A DNA stretch of 48,136 bases, taken from Candidatus Woesearchaeota archaeon. Its GTDB lineage: Archaea; Nanobdellota; Nanobdellia; Woesearchaeales; UBA12501. This document shows, piece after piece, positions 17,719 to 25,644 of the stretch. How positions within the stretch are numbered: the first letter of the stretch is position 1; the number at the start of each line of letters is the position of its first letter. Below the pieces are notes generated by a model. It searched no databases, was not told where the DNA came from, and saw nothing but the letters and a program-made list of their open reading frames with translations. The stretch spans positions 1 through 48,136 of the forward strand of contig WJJV01000112.1 in the NCBI GenBank assembly GCA_014729495.1, given 5' to 3'. A program made the position numbers and the translations under genes.

Positions 17719-17933
17719 TTCTATCCTCTTTTAATATTTTAATGCAATATATGAAGTTTAGTATTATAACAAACCCTCTGTATATAAATGTTTTTCCATA
17801 TTTAGATTAGTATACATAATATAACTATATAATAATTTAACCAGATAATAAACTAATCAAGTGATAATAATTACTACTTAGTATAGCTTATTAGAAGAAT
17901 ACATATCTAAGAGATAGTTAAGCAGGCATCTGA

Positions 17934-18620
17934 TCAGATATGATCAAGGATCTCCCTCAGGTCTTTCTTCTCAATCACCACATCCGCAACCTGTGCCAGG
18001 CTGTCAGACTTGCAGTTGAATGCTATTGAGAGGCCTGCTGCCTCTGCTGCCTGGATGTCATTCTCATGGTCTCCGACAAATACGCACTCGTCTGGCGAGA
18101 TGCTCTCTCTTTTGCATATCTCTTTCAGGGCTGATGCCTTGTGCTCAAAATCATGGGCAGTCGCTTTTCCTCCTGAGATATTGCCGTGCTCATCAAAATA
18201 GATATGGTTTATGAACACATCATCAAAATAATCATTGTAGTCTGGCATCACCTTTTCAATAGCGATGTTCAGGCTGCCTGATATTATTGCGAGCTTGAGC
18301 CCTCTTCTCTTGAGTTCCTTTAGGGCCTCCATGGCTCCAGGCATCAGCTTAAGGGGCTCCAGAGCCTCCATGATCTCCTTCTTTGTTGCACCGACCTCTT
18401 TCCACATCTCAAGATCCCCTGTCATCCACTGCTCATAGCTTATCCTCTTGCTGAAGAAATCCTCAGCAGCCTTCTGCCTTTTTTCCTTGTCTGTCTTCAC
18501 ATGGTCGTGTATTGTCTGCCAGATGAATACTGTCTCATCTATTATAGTGCCGTCAAGGTCAAAGCATATCAGCCTGAACTTCTGTTTCTTATCTTTCTCT
18601 TCTGCCATATCTTCTGTCAT
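17934..18620 (-). CDS. HAD-superfamily phosphatase (phosphoserine phosphatase-like)
   Basis: A 228-residue HAD hydrolase. Motif I is CFDLDGTIIDE, motif II is AIISGS, and motifs III-IV are in the segment ending VFVGDHENDIQAAEAAG, so the nucleophilic Asp, Ser and final acidic pair are all present. The helical cap between motifs I and II and the SGS motif place it near the phosphoserine phosphatase type. An ATG four codons in (18608) is an alternative start. It resembles the HAD protein at 19497-20141 (shared VGD-ENDI and SIAFN-KSD motifs) and lies with it on either side of an EamA transporter in a same-strand run. Its substrate is not known. Confidence 0.85.
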   Translation of the reverse strand: MTEDMAEEKDKKQKFRLICFDLDGTIIDETVFIWQTIHDHVKTDKEKRQKAAEDFFSKRISYEQWMTGDLEMWKEVGATKKEIMEALEPLKLMPGAMEALKELKRRGLKLAIISGSLNIAIEKVMPDYNDYFDDVFINHIYFDEHGNISGGKATAHDFEHKASALKEICKRESISPDECVFVGDHENDIQAAEAAGLSIAFNCKSDSLAQVADVVIEKKDLREILDHI

Positions 18621-18632
18621 ATTATCACAAAA

Positions 18633-19484
18633 TCACAATGAAGCTATTATTATTCCAGGTATTATTAAAAGTATCGCAAGTTTCTGGTTCAGTTCTATCC
18701 TCTCGCCGAGCATTATGAATGAAAGTATCACACTTATGAAAGGAGCGCTGCTTGCAAGAGGATATATCAAAGATACTGCTGACTTCTCTATTGCTGAGTT
18801 GAAGAGCAGTGATGCAGCTGCGACGCAGACTCCTGATGTAAGTGAATATTTAAGCGCTCTTCCTGGCTTCCTGATTCCCCTGAATATAAGGGGCACTGCA
18901 ATGAAAAGAGACACAAGAACCTCAAGATAGACTGTCGCGAGCAATGGGCCGAGATCGTCAACAACAGGCTTGACAGCAAAGTAGAATGCTCCCCAACCAA
19001 GCATGGCAATCAGAGCATACTTCACTCCTGGCACTGCATTTGAGAACTTGAGCCTCATGATATCAGAATACCTGAAAGATATCAGTATTGTTCCGAGTAT
19101 CATAAGTCCTACAGCAAGCCACTTCAAAGGCGATATCCTCTCTCCCAGGAATAAGTAAGATAGTATTACTGTTATTATCGCAGCAGAATGCGCAATAGGA
19201 GACACTATTGATACCTTTCCCTCATCCATTGCCCTGAACAGGAATGATATTCCTACAGCACCTATGAGGGCTGCGCACAGCAGCCATATGGAAATTCTTA
19301 TAGAAGGCAGTACAAACTCAGTAAAAGGAATTATGAGAAGCACAAGGAACCCTACAACAATATGCTCGTAGAGAAGAGAATAATAAGGCCCTATGATGCC
19401 CATTGCCTTCTTTGCAGGAATCTTTGAGAATCCCCAGAGAAGCATAACAATAATACCTAAAAGTATTCCTGTTTCAATCGCCAT
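18633..19484 (-). CDS. EamA/DMT-family membrane transporter
   Basis: A 283-residue, very hydrophobic protein with about ten transmembrane helices in two homologous halves of five, as in EamA (drug/metabolite) exporters. The repeated end motif is visible in both halves: SPIAHSAAIITVILSYLFLGERI and YPLASSAPFISVILSFIMLGERI. The family exports amino acids, nucleotides or other small metabolites across the cytoplasmic membrane. It lies 12 bases from each flanking HAD phosphatase gene on the same strand, suggesting co-transcription and perhaps dephosphorylation of the exported compound, though this is only inferred from position. Confidence 0.88.
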   Translation of the reverse strand: MAIETGILLGIIVMLLWGFSKIPAKKAMGIIGPYYSLLYEHIVVGFLVLLIIPFTEFVLPSIRISIWLLCAALIGAVGISFLFRAMDEGKVSIVSPIAHSAAIITVILSYLFLGERISPLKWLAVGLMILGTILISFRYSDIMRLKFSNAVPGVKYALIAMLGWGAFYFAVKPVVDDLGPLLATVYLEVLVSLFIAVPLIFRGIRKPGRALKYSLTSGVCVAAASLLFNSAIEKSAVSLIYPLASSAPFISVILSFIMLGERIELNQKLAILLIIPGIIIASL

Positions 19485-19496
19485 CAGCAGAAGTTT

Positions 19497-20141
19497 TCAG
19501 TCTGTATATTTAAGTATTTCCCCCAGATTATTTGATTCAATCGCAACATCGCAGTGATTCTTGAGCTCATCAGATTTTGAGTTGAAAGCTATACTCAGGC
19601 CAACCTCTTCCATCATTGATATATCATTCTCATTGTCTCCCACAGCAGCGACATCCTTCAGCTCTATTCCTTTCTGCCTGCAGAAATCTGCGAGTATCTT
19701 TCCCTTGCTGTCCCAGAGTATATTCCATCTAAATCTGCCTGTTATCCTCTCATCTTCTATCTCCATCCAGTTCGCAAATACATGGTCAATGCCAAGCATC
19801 TTCTGAGCCTTTCTTGCAATGTCCTCTACAGCTGAGGTGATTATCATTGTCTCTATTCCTTTCTCTTTCAGATGTCTTATTGTCTCTTCAACACCTGGAT
19901 TGAGCTCAGAACCGCTTATTATATCCCAGTATCCTTCAGCGCTTCTGCCTGCCCACATCTTTCCTATCACAAGCTCGGCAAGCTTATGTGTGTCTGATCT
20001 GAGATATCTATCTTCAATCTCTCTTGTCTGCTCTCTTGTGCCATATTTATCATGCATCTGGGCATAGAAATTATTGTGTCTGAATATCACTCCATCAAGA
20101 TCAAATACCACTAGTCTGAAAGAATCAGTCCTTGCTGCCAT
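19497..20141 (-). CDS. HAD-superfamily phosphatase
   Basis: A 214-residue HAD hydrolase with motif I VFDLDGVIF (nucleophile and general acid Asp), motif II IITSA, a Lys in IARKAQKM or KGK, and motif IV AAVGDNENDISMMEEVG. It parallels the paralog at 17934-18620. The start codon lies 17 bases inside the end of aspS, indicating translational coupling to the synthetase. The closing sequence SIAFNSKSDELKNHCDVAIE is also shared with the paralog. The substrate cannot be predicted. Confidence 0.85.
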   Translation of the reverse strand: MAARTDSFRLVVFDLDGVIFRHNNFYAQMHDKYGTREQTREIEDRYLRSDTHKLAELVIGKMWAGRSAEGYWDIISGSELNPGVEETIRHLKEKGIETMIITSAVEDIARKAQKMLGIDHVFANWMEIEDERITGRFRWNILWDSKGKILADFCRQKGIELKDVAAVGDNENDISMMEEVGLSIAFNSKSDELKNHCDVAIESNNLGEILKYTD

Positions 20142-21912
20142 CTTCCTTTGCAGGCTTGAATGTTGATTTTATGTGAAGCTCCTTGAGCTGTGCCTCATCA
20201 ACATCACTGGGCGCTCCGTCAACAAGAGACTCTGCAGCCTTATTCTTTGGAAAAGCTATGACCTCCCTTATGTCGTCGGTCTTTGCCATCAATGCTATGA
20301 GCCTGTCAAATCCGAACGCTATGCCCCCATGAGGCGGAGCTCCGTACCTGAAAGCATCAAGAAGAAAACCGAATTTCTTCTCAGCCTCTGCTTTTGTTAT
20401 TCCAAGTGTCTTGAACATCTTCTGCTGGAGCTCTTCTCTGTGTATCCTGATTGATCCTCCGCCAAGCTCAACACCATTCAGAGTAAGATCATATGCTTTT
20501 GCCTTGACAGATGAGGGATCCTTGTCAAGCTTCTCTATATCCTCCTCCTTTGGAGAAGTGAATGGATGATGTACTGCGATGTGCCTCTGCATGTCCTCAT
20601 CATACTCAAGCAGAGGGAAGTCTGTCACCCATATGAAATTGTACTCATCCTTGCCTATCAGGCCTAGCTTCTCTCCAAGCTTCAGCCTCAGGTTTCCAAG
20701 GGCATCATCAACAATGAAATGCTTGTGGTCTGCCACAAAGAGCAGAAGATCCCCTTTCTCTGCTCCTGTCTTCTTGATTATCTCAGACTGGATATCATTG
20801 GAGAAGAACTTGACTATTGAACTCTCAAGCTTGCCTCCCTCCAGTACTTTTATCCATGCCAGGCCTTTTGCCTTGTATACACCTACAAAGTCAATAAGCT
20901 CATCTATCTCTTTTCTTGAGAACTCAGAGCAGGATTTTGCGTTTATGCATTTTACCTTGCCTCCTGAGCTTATTGCATCAGTGAATACCTTGAAATCAGA
21001 ATCCTTGACAATATCAGTGACATCCATCAGCTGCATGCCAAACCTCATGTCAGGCTTGTCTGAGCCGTACTTGTCCATTGCCTCATCATAGGTTATCCTT
21101 GGAAATGGTATATTTACATCAACATCTATTATACTGAATAATTTCTTCATCATCCTTTCCATTATCTGGTATATGTCCTCTTCATCAACAAAGCTTGCCT
21201 CTATGTCTATCTGGGTGAACTCTGGCTGCCTGTCTGCCCTGAGGTCCTCATCCCTGAAGCATCTCACTATCTGGAAATACCTGTCCATGCCTGACACCAT
21301 GAGCAGCTGCTTGTACAGCTGAGGTGACTGCGGAAGCGCGTAGAATCTTCCAGGATTGACCCTGCTCGGAACAAGATAATCACGGGCCCCTTCTGGTGTC
21401 GCCCTCACAAGCATTGGTGTCTCTATCTCAAGGAAATCTTCTGAAGAAAGATAGTTCCTTACAGCCTGGGCAACCTTATGCCTGAGCATGATCCTGCCCT
21501 GCATTGTCGGCCTCCTGAGGTCAAGGAACCTGTACTTCATCCTTACTTCTTCATTAGCCAGCTTTCTGTCATCAATATCCATTGGCGGAACTTCTGACTT
21601 GTTGAGTATGACCAATTCCTTTGAGCAGTACACCTCAATCTCTCCTGTATGAAGCTTCGGGTTCTCCATTCCAGTCGGCCTTGGCCTGACATTGCCTGTT
21701 ACCTGGATGCAGTCCTCTCTTCTCAGATGCTCTGCTTCCTCAAAACCCTTTGAAGCCGGATCAAGGGCTATTTGTGTAAGTCCGTGCCTGTCCCTGAGGT
21801 CTATGAATATGAGTCCTCCATGGTCTCTTCTTGTGTCTACCCATCCCTGAAGAGTGACCTGGCTCTTGTCATCCTTCTTTGTCAGTTCTCCGCAAGTATG
21901 GCTCCTTTTCAT
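20125..21912 (-). CDS. aspS: Aspartyl-tRNA synthetase, bacterial type
   Basis: A 595-residue class II synthetase. The length, the N-terminal OB domain (GWVDTRRDHGGLIFIDLRDR), the GAD insertion domain between class II motifs 2 and 3, and the blocks YGSDKPD, GGGSIRIH and FGFLLDAFRYGAPPHGGIAFG all belong to the bacterial AspRS type, whereas archaeal enzymes lack GAD and are about 430 residues. His31 and Gly81 correspond by my alignment to the two anticodon-domain residues (His31 and Gly83) associated with non-discriminating AspRS of Pseudomonas aeruginosa; E. coli has Leu30 at the first. Together with gatC this suggests it also charges tRNA(Asn) with Asp. The gene was probably acquired from bacteria. 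A TATA-like element at about 21939-21948 precedes it. Confidence 0.95.
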   Translation of the reverse strand: MKRSHTCGELTKKDDKSQVTLQGWVDTRRDHGGLIFIDLRDRHGLTQIALDPASKGFEEAEHLRREDCIQVTGNVRPRPTGMENPKLHTGEIEVYCSKELVILNKSEVPPMDIDDRKLANEEVRMKYRFLDLRRPTMQGRIMLRHKVAQAVRNYLSSEDFLEIETPMLVRATPEGARDYLVPSRVNPGRFYALPQSPQLYKQLLMVSGMDRYFQIVRCFRDEDLRADRQPEFTQIDIEASFVDEEDIYQIMERMMKKLFSIIDVDVNIPFPRITYDEAMDKYGSDKPDMRFGMQLMDVTDIVKDSDFKVFTDAISSGGKVKCINAKSCSEFSRKEIDELIDFVGVYKAKGLAWIKVLEGGKLESSIVKFFSNDIQSEIIKKTGAEKGDLLLFVADHKHFIVDDALGNLRLKLGEKLGLIGKDEYNFIWVTDFPLLEYDEDMQRHIAVHHPFTSPKEEDIEKLDKDPSSVKAKAYDLTLNGVELGGGSIRIHREELQQKMFKTLGITKAEAEKKFGFLLDAFRYGAPPHGGIAFGFDRLIALMAKTDDIREVIAFPKNKAAESLVDGAPSDVDEAQLKELHIKSTFKPAKEDGSKD

Positions 21913-21962
21913 GCACTTGAGGGGATTAAGGCCTATTTATAAAGATTTTGTGGGTTTGAGAG

Positions 21963-22197
21963 GGGTCTGTCCGGAATGAAGGTCATTGTCAAAATACTCA
22001 TTCCATTCGTATTTTTTCCCCTTTCAGCATTGCATGCTGAAAGCATCAATATGCGAAGCTCTATAATATATATTATTGAGGCTGTTGCAGGGGGAAGCCC
22101 CCTCCGAGGACGCAGGCCTTTAATATAAACAATCAAGAGCTGAGCCGATGCTGACCCGAACTTTTTACGCAGAAAAAAGAAGATTTCGGACAGACCC
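21963..22197. repeat. Short element with imperfect terminal inverted repeats (MITE-like)
   Basis: The 11-base sequence GGGTCTGTCCG (21963-21973) returns as its reverse complement at 22187-22197; extending by a few bases the two ends match at about 16 of 18 positions. The 235-base interior has no gene but contains two strong hairpins: CTTTCAGCAT / ATGCTGAAAG (22021-22043, three-base loop) and AGGGGG / CCCCCT around 22089-22103. No target-site duplication is evident. It looks like a miniature inverted-repeat element or the remnant of an insertion sequence. Confidence 0.45.
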
Positions 22198-22209
22198 TTG
22201 GGTTGGAAG

Positions 22210-22319
22210 GCTTAACACTGGAATTATGCGAAGTTGCCTGAATGAGAGCCTGAAGGGCTTGAATTCAGCAATTTGGGCGAACAAGTGCAACGCAGTGAGC
22301 TGCATAATTCCTGTTATGT
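22210..22319. repeat. 110-base imperfect hairpin, possible attC-like recombination site
   Basis: GGAATTATGC (22220-22229) pairs with GCATAATTCC (22302-22311), and the flanking TTAACA pairs with TGTTAT outside it with a two-base bulge. Inside are nested stems TGAAT / ATTCA and AGCC / GGCT. The ends read GCTTAAC and GTTATGT, near the RYYYAAC and GTTRRRY boxes of integron attC sites (one mismatch in the second). No integrase gene is in the window, so the assignment is tentative; a structured RNA is an alternative. Confidence 0.3.
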
Positions 22320-22481
22320 TCGTCGCCAGTTACGAGCGAACATCATGGATGTCATCAATTATTTCTGGTAACTGAAATAAGCATATGAGCGGAGTTCTGG
22401 CGACCGAAGCCTCAAAGAGGCGAAGAGTAATTTTTAGGGGTGCTCAGGGAGCGTTAGCGGTGCATCAAGTTAAAGGAGTTC
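22320..22481. other. Non-coding stretch with further inverted repeats
   Basis: No gene is supported. Several short complementary pairs occur: GTCGCCAG with CTGGCGAC, CAGTTAC with GTAACTG, TTATTTC with GAAATAA, and the hairpin GCCTC-AAA-GAGGC. They could form an RNA fold or be debris of repeated insertions next to the 17-base inverted repeat at 22482. Confidence 0.35.
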
Positions 22482-22499
22482 GGGGCAAAAACAAAAAAC

Positions 22500-23468
22500 C
22501 TAGAATGGATAGTATGTCATCCTATGTTCTTTAATTACTTCTATAATCTCATAATCTTTAATTTCCAAAGCAAATTCTTCTCTTAGTTGTTTAATTAAAT
22601 TATCAAAATCTTTTTTTTCCAAAACTTCGATTTCTAATTCAACATCAAAATCACTAATTACTTTAATAAAAGTAAGAATATTTTTATTCATTTTTGATAT
22701 TGTTTTTATTTTGTTATATTTTTCTTTATCCATTCTTTGGAGTTTCAAAGATAATATATAGAAATTTCCTCCAATATTCTGGAAATTAATTTTTGTACTA
22801 AATCCTATGATAACATTTTTTTTCTGAAGGTTTTTTATCCTATAATTAATAGTATCTGGGCTGACATTTAATTCTTTTGAAATTTCAATTAAGGATTTTC
22901 TTGCATTTTTATTAAGTATAGAGAGTAATCTCTGGTCCGTTTTGTCTAACAATATCTCTTTTTCTTTTCCTCGGCTATAAATGAATTCTTCTGAATTTTT
23001 ATTTGGTAATAAATAAGCTTTAGAATAAGTATAAGCTTCTTCTAAAATAAAGATATTTCTTTCCAGAATGTAATCTTTCCATTTCCCAAATATCCTTTCG
23101 AATTTATTACTAAAATCATGAATATTTTTAACATAAATCGATGCCACTAAATCATATTTGCCTCTTAATGAAGATAACCAGAATACATTTTTTTCTTTAT
23201 TTAATTCTTTAATCATTTCTTGTTCTTTTTTGGGTGTAATATTGTATAATTTGATATAAATTTTAATATGCATAAATCCAAGTAGGGTTGGATTTAGTTT
23301 TACAAAGAAGTAATCAATCACATTTTTCTCCTGAAGATTGATTATTCTTGCAGCAACAGCTTGTTTTGATAAACCAACTTTTTTTGCTATTTTTTCATTA
23401 GTTTGCCTACTATTTTTATTTAGTTCATACAATATCTTTTTATCCTTTAGATCTGTTTTAATATACAT
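22500..23468 (-). CDS. Double Lrp/AsnC-type transcription regulator
   Basis: A 322-residue protein made of two Lrp/AsnC units. Each has a winged-helix start (residues 5-55, DKKILYELNKNSRQTNEKIAKKVGLSKQAVAARIINL; residues about 178-228, DQRLLSILNKNARKSLIEISKELNVSPDTINYRIKNL) and a RAM-like beta-alpha-beta half after it. It ends in MTYYPF, matching the YDYFPF end of the similar 320-residue regulator at 43877-44839. It is divergent from the 273-residue gene with a shared promoter region containing an inverted repeat, so it probably controls both. Codon use is far more A/T-biased than the surroundings, a sign of transfer. Lrp proteins usually sense amino acids or small metabolites. Confidence 0.85.
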   Translation of the reverse strand: MYIKTDLKDKKILYELNKNSRQTNEKIAKKVGLSKQAVAARIINLQEKNVIDYFFVKLNPTLLGFMHIKIYIKLYNITPKKEQEMIKELNKEKNVFWLSSLRGKYDLVASIYVKNIHDFSNKFERIFGKWKDYILERNIFILEEAYTYSKAYLLPNKNSEEFIYSRGKEKEILLDKTDQRLLSILNKNARKSLIEISKELNVSPDTINYRIKNLQKKNVIIGFSTKINFQNIGGNFYILSLKLQRMDKEKYNKIKTISKMNKNILTFIKVISDFDVELEIEVLEKKDFDNLIKQLREEFALEIKDYEIIEVIKEHRMTYYPF

Positions 23469-23471
23469 ATT

Positions 23472-23515
23472 AGAATAAAAACTGAAATAATATATAAATA
23501 TTACGGTTTTATTCT
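23472..23515. promoter_or_regulatory. Inverted repeat around the TATA element of the Lrp-type gene
   Basis: AGAATAAAAAC (23472-23482) and GTTTTATTCT (23506-23515) form an imperfect inverted repeat that brackets the AT-rich core ATATATAAAT, which serves as TATA element for the minus-strand regulator. This arrangement suits autoregulation. Confidence 0.4.
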
Positions 23516-23588
23516 GAATCTATTAAGAAGGTTTTAAATAAATGTTCTTATTATTGAGTAATAAAAATAAATTAATTTTATCAAAAAA

Positions 23589-24410
23589 ATGGAAGATATA
23601 GAAATAATAAAAATAGGATATAAAAGTGAACAAATTAACTTGGGATTATTCCAAAGAGAGTGTAGTTTTTTAGATGATTACAAATTTGTTGATAAACTAA
23701 ACTCCAAATATGGAATAGATTTAAAAGTAATTAGGCCTCAAGTTGCTGAACTCTTAGTTAATGATCCACAGGGGGGTAAAGTTGCATCAGATTTTTCTCC
23801 TTTTATGACAAATGTAATAGTTGCCTACACTGGAAGAATGAACTTAAAAGAAACAGATAGGCAACTGAGATCTGAAATCTTTTATTCTGGGGGCGATAGA
23901 TCTTATATCTTACCTACGAAAGTACATGAGGGAAAGCAGGGTATTGCTATCGTAGTTCCAGATGTAACTGCAAGAGATTTTAATGAAGATAATGGAGAAG
24001 TTATACTGGATGTTCCTGAAGAAAGACTACTGGCGGTTGAAAACTTTCCTCCAACAAATGGTTGGTATCATCTTGATTCACTTACAACTATTCCAATAGA
24101 ACCTTGTGTTGCAGAATCTGTTGAAGCGAGATATTTAATAAGGGAACAAAAACCAACTTATCGTACAGGTTTATCATCCCAACTTGAGCCATTAATACCT
24201 TTTTCAGGTGAATATGTAGGTCCATTATATCGATGTGCACCATTAGTTGATGCAGAACGAGCAGGACAAGCTTTGGCACTGCAACCAACAACAACTAAAG
24301 GACTTATTCTTGAAATATCTGATAAGGATCTTAAAACTATGACTGGCGAAAAATCTAGTTTAGAGAGAATTGTTAATTTTTTTAGAAGTAAGAAAGAAGA
24401 CTTGACTTAA
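23589..24410 (+). CDS. Unknown protein of the AT-rich cassette
   Basis: A 273-residue soluble protein I do not recognise. It starts at an ATG after an A/T-rich leader and lacks signal peptide and membrane segments. Visible features: a mixed alpha/beta N-terminus (DLKVIRPQVAELLVNDPQGGKVASDF), conserved-looking segments SYILPTKVHEGKQGIAIVVPD and NGWYHLDSLTTIPIEPC, two Cys residues near the middle, and a Lys/Arg-rich C-terminal helix. No nucleotide-binding or metal-binding signature stands out. Being paired head to head with a specific Lrp-type regulator inside inverted repeats suggests an enzyme or effector whose substrate or product is sensed by that regulator. Confidence 0.65.
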   Translation: MEDIEIIKIGYKSEQINLGLFQRECSFLDDYKFVDKLNSKYGIDLKVIRPQVAELLVNDPQGGKVASDFSPFMTNVIVAYTGRMNLKETDRQLRSEIFYSGGDRSYILPTKVHEGKQGIAIVVPDVTARDFNEDNGEVILDVPEERLLAVENFPPTNGWYHLDSLTTIPIEPCVAESVEARYLIREQKPTYRTGLSSQLEPLIPFSGEYVGPLYRCAPLVDAERAGQALALQPTTTKGLILEISDKDLKTMTGEKSSLERIVNFFRSKKEDLT

Positions 24411-24519
24411 CCTTTTTTGTTTTTGCCCCTTATATTTTTCTAAGCCCTTAAAAATTATTGAACATAACACAGGTTTATGGCAGGTTCTTCAATACCAGCC
24501 CACATCATAAAAATGAGAA

Positions 24520-24726
24520 TCATCTCTTTCCTGATCTGCTTGCTCCGCCTGTCTTGTAAGGGCTGTATCTCTGCTTCTCTCTCTGGGTCTCTCTTTTCTC
24601 AGGGAATGTGTCAATATCCTCGCGCTCGTCATAACCGCAATTGCTGCACACAAGTGCCTTTGCTCCGCGGTAGTGGACCATCTGCACATCCGCTGATTTG
24701 CATTTAGGGCATTTTCTTGCTGTCAT
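24520..24726 (-). CDS. Small zinc-ribbon protein
   Basis: I start it at the ATG at 24726 (68 residues), which follows GGAG by six bases; a longer reading from 24777 would overlap the reductase gene. It contains a four-Cys zinc ribbon, CPKCKSADVQMVHYRGAKALVCSNCGYDE, resembling those of TFIIS/TFB-type and other small archaeal ribbon proteins, and a strongly basic hydrophilic tail (KRETQREKQRYSPYKTGG...). It follows the SDR gene by 25 bases on the same strand, so the two are probably co-transcribed. Such proteins usually bind nucleic acid or act as a subunit of a larger complex; no specific role is claimed. Confidence 0.7.
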   Translation of the reverse strand: MTARKCPKCKSADVQMVHYRGAKALVCSNCGYDEREDIDTFPEKRETQREKQRYSPYKTGGASRSGKR

Positions 24727-24751
24727 CAAAAGCTCCACTGGGTTTGCAGCC

Positions 24752-25507
24752 TTATTGTATAGTCCATCCGCCGTCAACTGCGAGTGTCTGGCCTGTTATG
24801 TAATCAGCCTCATCTGATGCAAGGAATTGCACTGCATTGGCTATGTCTGAGGGCTGGCCAGGCCTGTTCCAGGGTATTGCTGCAAGGGTCTGGTTTAGCT
24901 TTTCCTTGTCTTGCATGACAAATCTTGTCATAGGAGTCTCGACAAGTCCTGGCGCTACTGCATTGACATTGATCTTGTTCCCTGCGAGCTCGACAGCCAT
25001 CTCTCTTGTGAGGTTTATTATTCCTGCCTTGCTCGCGCAGTAGGCTGAACCATTAGGATATGCAACCAGCCCTGCTATGGATGCTATGCTGATTATCTTT
25101 CCGTAATTGTTCTTCTTCATCTCTTTTGCTGCTGCCTGAGAGCAGAGGAATGCTCCCTTGAGGTTTATGTCCAGGACAGAATTCCAGTCTTCTTCCCTGA
25201 ATTCTGTAAATGAATCAAGTTTCACTATGCCTGCATTGTTCACCAGGATATCAATCCTGCCGAACTTCTCAACAGTCTTTGCTATCAAGCTGTCTACTTC
25301 ATCCTTATTGCTGACATCGCACTTCACGCCTATTGCCTGGATACTGTTAGCATCTGCTATCTCCTGCGCTGTTTTGTCGCAATCTTCCTGATCAATGTCA
25401 GAAATGACAATATCTGCTCCTGCATATGCAAGCCTCTCAGCTATCCCTTTTCCTATGCCTCTTCGGGCGCCGGTTATCACAGCTACCTTATCCTTTAATG
25501 AGAACAT
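24752..25507 (-). CDS. Short-chain dehydrogenase/reductase, FabG-like
   Basis: A 251-residue classical SDR: cofactor motif TGARRGIG (12-19), NNAG (90-93), catalytic Ser143, Tyr156 and Lys160 (YCASK), the PG motif in NAVAPGLVETPM, and the family ending ITGQTLAVDGG. Asp after the second strand (SDIDQ) hints at NAD rather than NADP. Its closest general type is 3-oxoacyl-[acyl-carrier] reductase, but classical SDRs act on many alcohols, sugars and oxoacids, and no other fatty acid gene is near, so the substrate is open. The start is supported by a GAGGTGAT ribosome binding site just upstream on the minus strand. Confidence 0.9.
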   Translation of the reverse strand: MFSLKDKVAVITGARRGIGKGIAERLAYAGADIVISDIDQEDCDKTAQEIADANSIQAIGVKCDVSNKDEVDSLIAKTVEKFGRIDILVNNAGIVKLDSFTEFREEDWNSVLDINLKGAFLCSQAAAKEMKKNNYGKIISIASIAGLVAYPNGSAYCASKAGIINLTREMAVELAGNKINVNAVAPGLVETPMTRFVMQDKEKLNQTLAAIPWNRPGQPSDIANAVQFLASDEADYITGQTLAVDGGWTIQ

Positions 25508-25644
25508 GATATCACCTCTTGCATGATAGTATGCTCCTGTTCTTTTTAAATATATCCCTGAAAGCAGACCATAGTAAACTACTATCGTAAACTATAAAAG
25601 TCAGGAGCAGATATATAACATCTATGGGTTTGCAGGGGGAGATA

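Larger units (their letters stand above)
22482..24429. mobile_element. AT-rich two-gene cassette bounded by 17-base perfect inverted repeats
   Basis: GGGGCAAAAACAAAAAA (22482-22498) and its exact reverse complement (24413-24429) enclose a divergent pair: a double Lrp-type regulator and a 273-residue unknown protein. The left gene is strikingly AT-rich: 25 G+C in 120 bases sampled at 22501-22560 plus 22681-22740, against 29 in 60 within aspS. The repeats start one or two bases after each stop codon, so they might instead be copied T-rich terminators. No transposase is present and no target duplication is clear. Confidence 0.5.

Noticed and set aside
22148..22375. 75-residue reading frame and RNase P or SRP RNA in the structured region
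   Set aside because: The frame lies across the inverted repeats and has no convincing start signal. The conserved core sequences of RNase P RNA or SRP RNA were looked for and not seen.
24477..24707. 76-residue plus-strand frame opposite the zinc-ribbon gene
   Set aside because: It is antisense to the four-Cys ribbon, which has a good ribosome binding site and a clear domain.
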